A stretch of DNA of 6,529 nucleotides, taken from Puniceicoccales bacterium. Its GTDB lineage: Bacteria; Verrucomicrobiota; Verrucomicrobiia; Opitutales; JAIRLM01. The stretch's first letter is position 1. Each line of letters begins with the position of its first letter. This document shows positions 1 through 5,930 of the stretch, piece by piece. The notes beneath the pieces were generated by a model. That model saw only the letters and a list, made by a program, of their open reading frames with translations. It was not told the DNA's origin and did no database searches. The stretch is from positions 1-6,529 of the forward strand of contig JAITDL010000006.1 in the NCBI GenBank assembly GCA_031282565.1, read 5' to 3'. Both the position numbers and the translations under genes were made by a program.

Positions 1-1457
1 GCCAAAGCGCTGATCCCCAATGTCAATCCAGCCACCGTTCCGACGCGCAAAAGTTGGCTCTTAAATGTGATGCGATGGCACTGGTAGACGGCGATGATGA
101 CGGCGAGGAATGTGGCTGAGAAAAAATCTAAATTCTTGCCTATCATTAGCGTAAAAAATATTGATAGGAGCGCTCCGAAGGCGATACCGCCGCGGCGACC
201 GAGTTCCAGCGTCACCGGGATGGCGCCGGCGAAGAGCGGTGTCATGTAGGGAAGCAGTTGGAAAAGTGTCGGCCGCGCAACGACGTATGGCAAACTCCAC
301 AGGGATGCAACAAAGCGCAGCAGGAGAAGATTTGCCACCAGCATGGTCGCCAGGAAAAAAAGTCGCATGCCAAGCTGGCCTCCGCGGCGATTTGAGTATA
401 TTGCCTTGACCACCAACATGGCGCAGGCGAGCACGGCAAATGTCTCCCAGAACTGGGCAAGGCGCAGGGACCACATGTGCCCCATGGCGTCCTCTTTTTT
501 TATTAGCTGGCTGCGGTAGGCGCGTAGCTTTTCGAGGGACTGATTGTTTGCCGGAACCCCAGCTGGCACAATGGTTTCGCCCTCTTCAATTGTTACGGTG
601 ACAGGTTTAACCGACGCCCCAGCCTGTTCCTTTTTTTCATCAGTTTTCCCTTTGTCGTAGGCTAAATTGGGATAGATTCCATGGCGCAGGATGTGAAAAA
701 GTGCGCCGGTGACGTTGCGCCGTTCGTCGAGCGCTCCCAGGTGGATGCGCAGGTAGAGCATGGCATCTTCCTGGTTCCGCAGGTTCTTTCCGGCGTCCTC
801 TTCCGACAAATCGAGATTTAAAAAGTAGTTACGCAGTCCGCCGGAGGACCGCATGGAGGAGTCGACGATGCCGTCCGACATGACGGTCTGCATTATGTCC
901 AAGCCTTCGCCGACGAGGTAGCGGCGAGTCGACTGGGAGATGTTGTCAACGAGCGCGGCTATGTCTCTCTCCATCAAAGAAAATCCATAGCGGCTGTTAA
1001 CGTCGGCAAGGAAATCAAGCATCTGATTGCGCCGCTCCTCCGGTCGCTCGTCGTCCTTCTGCGCCAGGTCTTCGCAAAATGTATTAATTTCCGCCTCGAG
1101 CTGTGAAACTTTTTTGCGAAATTCCTGGAAGTGATCCATTTCCAGCTTGTACACCGGGGCGACTCTCATGGCCTTTTTTTCCCTCATTCGCTGGGTTTGA
1201 ATGGCGCTTTCGTAGGAGAATGAGAACTCGGCGACGATCGGCTCACTGAGAATTTGCCCTGGGGAGACGTGGAAGCGCAGCGACTGCTGACCCGAAAAGC
1301 AAATTGCCGCAACGGCTACGGACAGGGTGAACAGTGTCAGGACGGATTTCCCGAACGGGAGAAATTTTTCACGGGTAAATGTGTGCGCCCTACGAGTTTC
1401 CACGCGACGTTTTGTGCGCACGCAGCTGCGAATACGTTCTGCTATCCACCGTGCCAT
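1..1457 (-). CDS. 7TM-HD family membrane phosphohydrolase (PgpH/YqfF type), C-terminus cut off by window edge
   Basis: Family role: these inner-membrane proteins hydrolyse cyclic di-AMP through a cytoplasmic C-terminal HD domain controlled by an external sensor domain and a seven-helix bundle. About 485 residues are visible. Residues 1-35 are basic and cytoplasmic, and 36-55 form the first membrane helix. Residues 56-330 form the extracytoplasmic 7TMR-HDED-type domain, including the typical EEGETIVPAGVP stretch at 291-302. From 332 a run of hydrophobic helices follows (about 332-353, 364-384, 397-417, 424-460, 466-485). The HD catalytic motifs would lie beyond base 1, so activity cannot be judged here. 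The ATG start sits one base after the HIT stop codon (TAA-C-ATG), with a purine-rich GGAAGAGG about 15 bases upstream, so translation is probably coupled. The name rests on domain order and the HDED signature; c-di-AMP as substrate is inferred from characterised relatives. Confidence 0.88.
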   Translation of the reverse strand, partial: MARWIAERIRSCVRTKRRVETRRAHTFTREKFLPFGKSVLTLFTLSVAVAAICFSGQQSLRFHVSPGQILSEPIVAEFSFSYESAIQTQRMREKKAMRVAPVYKLEMDHFQEFRKKVSQLEAEINTFCEDLAQKDDERPEERRNQMLDFLADVNSRYGFSLMERDIAALVDNISQSTRRYLVGEGLDIMQTVMSDGIVDSSMRSSGGLRNYFLNLDLSEEDAGKNLRNQEDAMLYLRIHLGALDERRNVTGALFHILRHGIYPNLAYDKGKTDEKKEQAGASVKPVTVTIEEGETIVPAGVPANNQSLEKLRAYRSQLIKKEDAMGHMWSLRLAQFWETFAVLACAMLVVKAIYSNRRGGQLGMRLFFLATMLVANLLLLRFVASLWSLPYVVARPTLFQLLPYMTPLFAGAIPVTLELGRRGGIAFGALLSIFFTLMIGKNLDFFSATFLAVIIAVYQCHRITFKSQLLRVGTVAGLTLGISAL

Positions 1458-1458
1458 G

Positions 1459-1998
1459 TTAGTTCGTGCCAGCCTCTTCCGAAAAAATCGGCAGCAATTG
1501 GTCGTAGAGATGTTCGAGAGCCTGGGGGAGAACTTTTATCTCCCCTATGACGGGCATAAAATTCGTGTCACCATCCCAGCGCGGGACAACGTGGCAGTGG
1601 AGGTGCTTTGGCAACCCTGCGCCGGATGCGGAGCCGATGTTGAATCCGATGTTAAAGCCGTCGGGCTTCATTGTCCTGCGCAGCACTTTTTCGCAGAGCA
1701 GCACGCTGCGCCAAAGCTCGACCGATTCGTCGCCGTTTAGGTCCAGTGGGTCTGCAACCTCACGCTGCGGAAGGACCAGCAGGTGGCCGCAGTTGTACGG
1801 ATATTTATTCATGACGACAAACGACAGCTTGCCGCGGTGGAGGAGTAAATTTTCCCTCTCGTCTCCGTCTAGGGCCGCGCTAAATGGCGATTGGCGACCG
1901 CCGCGCGGGGACTTAATGTAATTCATGCGCCATAGCGCGTGCAGGTGCTGCATGGAGGCAATACTGTCCCACACTAGCGAAGATTTATCCTTTGGCAA
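1459..1998 (-). CDS. HIT-domain nucleotide hydrolase/phosphorylase (Ap4A phosphorylase-like)
   Basis: This is a complete 179-residue histidine-triad protein. HIT enzymes cleave nucleotide phosphoanhydride or phosphoramidate bonds through a nucleotidylated histidine. The triad is KHLHCHVVPRW, with H132, H134 (expected nucleophile) and H136, preceded by the usual GFNIG...GAG loop at about 114-128. The N-terminal LWRMNYI (22-28) and the WDGDTNFM after the triad resemble the actinobacterial Ap4A phosphorylase group (Rv2613c type) more than the short Hint proteins, so dinucleoside polyphosphates are the likely but unproven substrates. No signal peptide or membrane segment is seen, so it should be cytosolic. 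The start is TTG at 1998: two in-frame TAA codons lie immediately upstream, and a GGAAAG Shine-Dalgarno sits 7 bases before it. The next ATG (codon 16) would still leave the whole domain. It is the first clear gene of an operon with the downstream 7TM-HD gene. Confidence 0.93.
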   Translation of the reverse strand: MPKDKSSLVWDSIASMQHLHALWRMNYIKSPRGGRQSPFSAALDGDERENLLLHRGKLSFVVMNKYPYNCGHLLVLPQREVADPLDLNGDESVELWRSVLLCEKVLRRTMKPDGFNIGFNIGSASGAGLPKHLHCHVVPRWDGDTNFMPVIGEIKVLPQALEHLYDQLLPIFSEEAGTN

Positions 1999-2005
1999 TT
2001 ATTAT

Positions 2006-2011
2006 CTTTCC
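2006..2011 (-). promoter_or_regulatory. Ribosome binding site deciding the TTG start of the HIT gene
   Basis: On the minus strand GGAAAG lies 7 bases upstream of TTG at 1998. The codons between it and the start include two in-frame stops (TAA TAA TTG), so no longer protein is possible. This supports the unusual TTG start over the internal ATG at codon 16. Confidence 0.6.
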
Positions 2012-2020
2012 AGCGGTGAT

Positions 2021-2155
2021 TCACTGCGCCTTGATCGTCAGGATCCGGTTCGAAGGCCAGCCGCCGACAATTTGCACGTGGTCGTCATTGGTAAAAAAGA
2101 TGTTAGTGAAACCGATGCCCTCACACATTGCGATTACGCGATATTTACATTTCAT
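2021..2155 (-). CDS. Possible 44-residue small protein upstream of the HIT gene
   Basis: A minus-strand frame reads from ATG at 2155 to TGA at 2021-2023, ending 22 bases before the HIT start. The product begins MKCKYRVIAMCEGIGFTNIF and ends WPSNRILTIKAQ. It has alternating hydrophobic residues suggestive of beta strands, with no signal peptide or membrane segment. Points in favour: same strand as the HIT/7TM-HD operon, short spacing, and codon choices (GTC, GGC, ATC, CTG, AAG, GCG) in its second half like those of the flanking genes. Against: no clear Shine-Dalgarno is visible before ATG 2155, and it is short. An internal ATG at codon 10 is an alternative start. It could be a real small gene, the remnant of a longer gene cut when the middle cassette arrived, or chance. 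I do not recognise a family. Confidence 0.35.
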   Translation of the reverse strand: MKCKYRVIAMCEGIGFTNIFFTNDDHVQIVGGWPSNRILTIKAQ

Positions 2156-2220
2156 TCTAGTTGCGGCGATTGCGTTTTTTTTGTTGCCATTTCAATATTG
2201 CTAGTGTATGGGGTATGCAA
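2156..2220. promoter_or_regulatory. Short divergent intergenic region between the minus-strand operon and the 575-residue gene
   Basis: These 65 bases must hold or border the promoters for two divergent directions. They contain an 8-T run (around 2173-2180), TTGCCA near 2184 and TATGGG 17 bases later. As a -35/-10 pair this is weak, and it would leave almost no leader before ATG 2221. No operator-like palindrome is evident. The region is called from gene orientation only. Confidence 0.25.
2210..2214 (+). promoter_or_regulatory. Probable ribosome binding site for the 575-residue gene
   Basis: GGGGT ends 7 bases before ATG 2221, a normal spacing. The same element lies directly against ATG 2215, which is too close for that codon. 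It therefore favours 2221 over 2215 and over the upstream in-frame TTG at 2161, which has no ribosome binding site. Confidence 0.45.
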
Positions 2221-3948
2221 ATGACAGTCGCTGTAGACAGATCGGATGCAGGCCGCTATTTTAGTCCTTCGATCGAAGAGTTTATCACTGCGCCAACACT
2301 GGCACTCATGTTGCGCCATCTAGTGCGAACTAGAATTGGGCAATGGACGATCGCTGCGCTCATTGCATTTGTCGCCTCGGCGTGTGCGTCATTTTTTGTG
2401 CCATTTCTAGCCGTAGTGCCTGCAATTAGCACCGTCCTCGTGTGGGTTGTGTCATTTGTAATTGGGATTGTGCAACTTGCATCAACTGCGCTGTTTACCG
2501 TCAATGCTGTGGCGCTGTATTACTTGCGCAAGGGCAAGGACATAGTTGAGACGCCGCAGATGTTTATCGATGCCCAGGTGTACATTCGCCGGGCGCAGAT
2601 TGCCTTCGAGCGACTGAAGACATTTGACTGGAAGAAGCTTGGAATTAGCGAATCGGCAAAGAAGATAAAAATCTTGGCCGATAAATTCATTGGCGCTGTC
2701 CACAGGGAAACGTCAGACGAAACGAAGTACGATTTCGAAAAAAATAGTGGTTTGGTTGTCGGATCGCTTACTAAATGGGCCCTCGCACATGTTAAAGACT
2801 CGGCTGGACTTGAAAAATCTGAACTTTTCTCCGGCGTCGGGTTGGTTGATCGCATCATGCACATCGTGTTTGAAGCCCAGGACAATGGGACAATCGACAT
2901 CCCAATTGTTAAGCATTTCTATGAGGTGCTATACACTTCGATGGAGCTCGTAAATGGCATTCTCGGTCGCGTCGAAGATGATGGCGAATTCCCTCATGTG
3001 GAAAATCCCTACGGCGTGCAACCCTATTACCAAAGTCTCGTTGCCGCCTACGTTGGTTGGTGGGATCATCCATCGGAATTTGTTGAGCAGTCCAAGGAAG
3101 AGGTCCAAAGAAAATCCAGAATTTTACTAGAGAGACAGATGAGGGCGGTCACGCGCAATGTGGCAATTGCCGATGCGTTTGTGACGTTTCATTTGCCACG
3201 CTGCTCCCTTCCGTTGGATGGTCATCCGAAAGAAGCGGAACTTCGGGAAAAACTCAAACTATGGAAAGACAGCATCGAAGCCGACGCCAGAGTTATTTGC
3301 TCCGGTGGGGCGGTGCAGCTTGGTGACGAAAAAACTATTAGCTTCGCAAGTCTAACCAGCCTCAAGGTTAAGGAAGGCATGGTCAAGGGATTTAAAGACT
3401 GCGGTGATCCTGAAAAAGTTGCCAAGCTGCTTGGATGTGAAGCTACTCCTACCGCAAAAGCTGTAAATAGTGTGTTTAGCCAAAAAAAAGTACATGAAAT
3501 TTCGGCGTTGCGTAAAGGTGCGAGCGGCGCCGGATGGAAGAGTATTGTAGTAGAGGATGGCGACTTTGACATTGGCCTCCATAGAAAAATCCCATTGCAG
3601 CTTCCAGTCTATTTCATGCCTGTGACGTTGAAATTAACAAACTGTAACTATGCTAATCAAGCGAAATTTGGGCTGCTCTTCATCCGCGACGAGGAAGGTA
3701 ATTTGCAGTTGACCCGCGGCATAGTGGACGAGCAAGGCAATGCCGTCCCGACGCATCCATGGAGTCGTCTCGCCGTTGATGGCGTCATAGATCCACAGAA
3801 GCAGATAGATGCCATTATTGACAACGTGCTCTTCCCCGGCGACGATTTGAAAACACGCAGAAAAGCTGCCGAAAAAGAACGCTCTGATAGGGTGAGGCGC
3901 AACGATGTCATGAGAAATTTAGCTAGCAATGTGGCTGTGACGAGATAG
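2221..3948 (+). CDS. Unrecognised 575-residue protein with N-terminal hydrophobic hairpin and large soluble tail
   Basis: I do not recognise a family. Residues 1-40 are polar to mildly hydrophobic with no cleavable signal peptide. Residues 41-101 form one hydrophobic block readable as two or three membrane helices (about 43-65, 67-88, perhaps 88-101), closed by YYLRKGKD. The remaining 470 residues are soluble. Residues 105-320 look mainly helical, with a Trp/Tyr-rich patch (YGVQPYYQ, YVGWWDHP at 264-284) and a charged helix at 285-312. Residues 440-520 look beta-rich. Residues 540-562 form a very charged, Arg/Lys-rich helix. No enzyme motif (Walker, HD, kinase, protease triad) is evident. Basic residues follow the hairpin, so the tail is probably cytoplasmic if the protein stays in the producing cell. 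The start at 2221 is chosen from the ribosome binding site; TTG 2161 would add 20 residues. It converges on the 148-residue gene with 17 bases between the stops. Composition is lower in GC than the flanking conserved genes. Confidence 0.8.
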   Translation: MTVAVDRSDAGRYFSPSIEEFITAPTLALMLRHLVRTRIGQWTIAALIAFVASACASFFVPFLAVVPAISTVLVWVVSFVIGIVQLASTALFTVNAVALYYLRKGKDIVETPQMFIDAQVYIRRAQIAFERLKTFDWKKLGISESAKKIKILADKFIGAVHRETSDETKYDFEKNSGLVVGSLTKWALAHVKDSAGLEKSELFSGVGLVDRIMHIVFEAQDNGTIDIPIVKHFYEVLYTSMELVNGILGRVEDDGEFPHVENPYGVQPYYQSLVAAYVGWWDHPSEFVEQSKEEVQRKSRILLERQMRAVTRNVAIADAFVTFHLPRCSLPLDGHPKEAELREKLKLWKDSIEADARVICSGGAVQLGDEKTISFASLTSLKVKEGMVKGFKDCGDPEKVAKLLGCEATPTAKAVNSVFSQKKVHEISALRKGASGAGWKSIVVEDGDFDIGLHRKIPLQLPVYFMPVTLKLTNCNYANQAKFGLLFIRDEEGNLQLTRGIVDEQGNAVPTHPWSRLAVDGVIDPQKQIDAIIDNVLFPGDDLKTRRKAAEKERSDRVRRNDVMRNLASNVAVTR

Positions 3949-3965
3949 TTGCCAGCAAATCGCTT

Positions 3966-4412
3966 TCACTTGTCGTCCGATGGAAATGGCATGCTGGCCG
4001 GATAGGCGCTGCACTTGCTCTTCTCCGTGAGTGGCAGCAGACATCTGACATGGTAGAGTGGATTTCCGCGGATTATGGCCTCTGCGTAGTAGGTTAGCGC
4101 CTTCACGCAGTCGCCTTCACATTGGAATTCAGGTAGTTTCAGTCCAGCGGAGTCCGGATGTCTGCGTCTGTAGTCATCGATAAAGTACTGCGTTAAAATC
4201 GGAGAGAATCTATCGCAAAGTTTTGCATATGTTATGACAAAGATGAGCTGCGTAACATTTTCCTTCCTGTGCAGTTTGGCCTTCAAGTCCTCCGGCAGCG
4301 TATCGAGCGTAAAAACTCCGTCAAGTTGCTTGCCATCCTGTTGCAGCTCAATACATAGGCCGTCGTCGGCGCGCAACAGAGTCCAGTTGTCGATCTGTGT
4401 TATTTGATTCAT
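3966..4412 (-). CDS. Unrecognised 148-residue soluble protein
   Basis: This is a complete gene with the best translation signal in the window: GGGAGGT six bases before ATG 4412. An in-frame ATG seven codons upstream lies on the far side of that signal and is rejected. The product begins MNQITQIDNWTLLRADDGLC. It has a probable beta-rich first 50 residues, a helical middle (about 58-90, VTQLIFVITYAKLCDRF and on), a CEGDC motif near 107-111, and a Pro/Ser-rich polar tail ending FPSDDK. Six cysteines are spread along it. There is no signal peptide or membrane segment, so it should be cytosolic. It is divergent from the 444-residue gene across a 183-base spacer and convergent with the 575-residue gene. 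Its size and position would suit a small partner, chaperone or regulator of the two larger proteins, but nothing in the sequence shows this, and it lacks the usual type III chaperone start. No function is assigned. Confidence 0.75.
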   Translation of the reverse strand: MNQITQIDNWTLLRADDGLCIELQQDGKQLDGVFTLDTLPEDLKAKLHRKENVTQLIFVITYAKLCDRFSPILTQYFIDDYRRRHPDSAGLKLPEFQCEGDCVKALTYYAEAIIRGNPLYHVRCLLPLTEKSKCSAYPASMPFPSDDK

Positions 4413-4595
4413 AGCCTTACCTCCCAAAACCACGAGTGAGTGTGTGTTTTGTTTCTTCGCTGATCAAGCATTTTTCGCCGTCCAGAAGTTCCGCGGGTTT
4501 GGTGGCTATATTGCTTTTTGATTTGGCGATTTTTTTTAAATGAATCGAAACAATGTTGAATATGCTTGCAAAGTTTTAAATTTTTTTCCCAATGA
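4413..4595. promoter_or_regulatory. AT-rich divergent intergenic region between the 148- and 444-residue genes
   Basis: This 183-base spacer must serve both outward-reading genes. The half next to the plus-strand gene (about 4505-4595) is strongly AT-rich, with T runs at 4530-4537 and 4581-4587 and TTTTAAA near 4574. TTGCTT (4511) or TTGAAT (4556) could be part of a -35 box, but I find no pair with both good hexamers and 16-18 base spacing. No clear palindrome is seen. The half next to the minus-strand gene carries only the ribosome binding site as a recognisable element. Confidence 0.4.
4419..4425 (-). promoter_or_regulatory. Strong ribosome binding site of the 148-residue gene
   Basis: GGGAGGT on the minus strand, six bases upstream of ATG 4412, is the strongest Shine-Dalgarno in the window and fixes the start of this gene. 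Confidence 0.75.
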
Positions 4596-5930
4596 GTGCG
4601 TGTGGCGAATATTCCAAAGACTGATGGCATAGTTGCTGCAACTCCAGTGCAGCCAAGCGGCAAATCCTCAGCTGGAGTGACCGCTAACAAAATACTTTGC
4701 AGAGCGCTGACAATTCTCTATGTTGTTCTGTTCCCGATTGTTGCTGTATTTGCAATCATTATATTTTTGTTTGGAGGATTCAAAATACAAAGGTACTGGA
4801 GTGGGTACGTTTTTGGGTTCATCCCGCTATCGTGGAATTGTTTTGCCGTGAAGGTTGCAGGCGCGCAAGACCCCAAAAGAGTTGGTGGACTTCGGCCGGC
4901 AATCGAAAAGCCCAAGGGTGGCGTAACACCAAGAACTTCCAGCGAATTGCCTTCGAGTGGAAGCGCTGCAACTGGAACAATTTCACCGCCACAACAACCG
5001 CAGCAGGTTGCATCTTCGGGAATTCCACCGGCCAGCCAGCCTCCGCAACTGGATCATCCGGATGTCGTCTGTAGCGAACACAGCAAAGCCTGGCATAAAA
5101 GGTTGGACGCCCTTGACATATTTTATTCCGATATTACCTATGTACTTACTGGCAATTCAAGTGAAATACGCGGAAAATGTCAACTCGCAATTGAATGCAT
5201 CAATGATGAGCGAAAAGCAATTGCCAATAAAAATAGAGACAGCTCTCTTAGTGGTGATGATTATGAATTTGCTCTGGAGCTACGTGACGTGGCGGAACTC
5301 ATAGCGAATATAAGTGCTGAATTTAATGACGACAATAGGCAAATCATTGAAACGCAACACCTAGCAAAACTGCTAGACGCCATAGATGAATTTCGGGATG
5401 CCAGTACTGACAGCCGAGACGCAGCATGGAGCGAAGTAGTGAAGCTCGCATTTCCGCCGTCTTTACTGAGTTTTCGTGAATGCCATGCGGAGGTTGGCGG
5501 TGGACCGAGTGCAATGAAAGCGAATAGTAATAGAAAACTTAATGACTTCTTTGTCATTTACGTTACTAGTGGCGGTCAGAGAGTTGATTCGCAATACGCG
5601 CGTCACGCAAATGAAAGATGCACCTCCATTCTGCCAAAATTGCGCGAAATTGAATCAGATGCTCTCCGTGGCCCGGATACGCTCAATTCTGCGATGTGTG
5701 AGTTTGTCAAAGAAATACGTGACATGTTTGACTTGATAGTAAACGTGTCAGTGTGGATTGATCCAGTTCTTTCAACGAACTATCACGATCCAGCGAAAAA
5801 GTTTGATGAGTTGCTCGACGCCATCGACGAGTGCCTTGCGGAATACGACAAGATGACTGACGAATACACTGAAGAGTTTTTCAAAAAATGGCACGTTATG
5901 ATGTTGAGTGCATTTCCGCCGCGCCGCTAG
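4596..5930 (+). CDS. Unrecognised 444-residue membrane-anchored protein with a duplicated helical domain
   Basis: I do not recognise a family. Residues 1-32 are Ser/Thr/Ala/Pro-rich and polar. Residues 36-61 are a strong membrane helix, followed by an aromatic, moderately hydrophobic stretch to about 86 that could be a second or re-entrant segment. Residues 100-155 form a Pro/Gln/Ser-rich linker including PPQQPQQ. Residues 166-442 hold two diverged copies of one helical domain (about 166-288 and 310-442), sharing YV..G, EF..E(L/I)RD...LI.N(I/V)S, LLDAIDE and AFPP in order. The start must be GTG, 4596 or 4602: an in-frame TGA lies just upstream of 4596 and no in-frame ATG occurs before residue 307. 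No Shine-Dalgarno is visible, so the exact start is uncertain and expression may be low or leaderless. Low GC and the gene's direction against the flanking genes suggest acquired DNA. The last 35 bases overlap the convergent beta-helix gene. Confidence 0.8.
   Translation: MRVANIPKTDGIVAATPVQPSGKSSAGVTANKILCRALTILYVVLFPIVAVFAIIIFLFGGFKIQRYWSGYVFGFIPLSWNCFAVKVAGAQDPKRVGGLRPAIEKPKGGVTPRTSSELPSSGSAATGTISPPQQPQQVASSGIPPASQPPQLDHPDVVCSEHSKAWHKRLDALDIFYSDITYVLTGNSSEIRGKCQLAIECINDERKAIANKNRDSSLSGDDYEFALELRDVAELIANISAEFNDDNRQIIETQHLAKLLDAIDEFRDASTDSRDAAWSEVVKLAFPPSLLSFRECHAEVGGGPSAMKANSNRKLNDFFVIYVTSGGQRVDSQYARHANERCTSILPKLREIESDALRGPDTLNSAMCEFVKEIRDMFDLIVNVSVWIDPVLSTNYHDPAKKFDELLDAIDECLAEYDKMTDEYTEEFFKKWHVMMLSAFPPRR
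5091..5459 (+). repeat. First copy of internal protein domain duplication
   Basis: Residues 166-288 of the 444-residue protein. Landmarks in order: ITYVLTG (180-186), DYEFALELRDVAELIANIS (222-240), LLDAIDE (259-265) and LAFPP (284-288). They recur in the same order and at similar spacing in the second copy. The relation is visible at protein level, but the DNA has diverged, so it is an old duplication. Confidence 0.65.
5523..5921 (+). repeat. Second copy of internal protein domain duplication
   Basis: Residues 310-442 of the 444-residue protein. Landmarks: VIYVTSG (320-326), MCEFVKEIRDMFDLIVNVS (367-385, 9 of 19 identical to the first copy), LLDAIDE (406-412, all seven identical) and SAFPP (438-442). 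The stretch between LLDAIDE and AFPP is seven residues longer than in the first copy. The protein ends two residues after this copy. Confidence 0.65.

Noticed and set aside
61..474. Open frames opposite and across the 7TM-HD gene (also 161-409 plus, 242-460 minus)
   Set aside because: They lie wholly within the continuous minus-strand 7TM-HD frame that runs from 1457 to the window edge, are rich in Arg/Ser/Pro/Cys without domain features, and are shadows.
1639..1662. Short repeat GFNIGFNIG in the HIT protein
   Set aside because: The GFNIGxNxG pattern is normal for this HIT subtype and not a sign of recent repeat expansion.
1254..1921. Plus-strand frames opposite the HIT gene and the 7TM-HD start
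   Set aside because: Both minus-strand genes there have clear family signatures; the plus-strand products have no motif and shadow-like composition.
2161..2220. TTG 2161 as start of the 575-residue gene (20 extra residues)
   Set aside because: No ribosome binding site precedes it, whereas GGGGT is well placed for ATG 2221; the extra residues are unremarkable.
1925..2224. Plus-strand 99-codon frame spanning the HIT start and the divergent spacer
   Set aside because: It overlaps the HIT N-terminus and the start of the 575-residue gene, has no ribosome binding site and no recognisable composition.
3951..3998. Inverted repeat GCCAGCA / TGCTGGC near the convergent stops
   Set aside because: The 7-base arms are separated by 34 bases, lie partly inside the 148-residue gene and have no following T run, so this is not a convincing terminator.
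4413..4433. Upstream ATG 4433 as start of the 148-residue gene (seven extra residues)
   Set aside because: The strong GGGAGGT signal lies inside that extension and is correctly placed for ATG 4412.
4592..4624. Ten-codon ATG frame overlapping the GTG start of the 444-residue gene
   Set aside because: It has no ribosome binding site and is too short to support; no in-frame ATG start for the large gene can be built from it without a frameshift.
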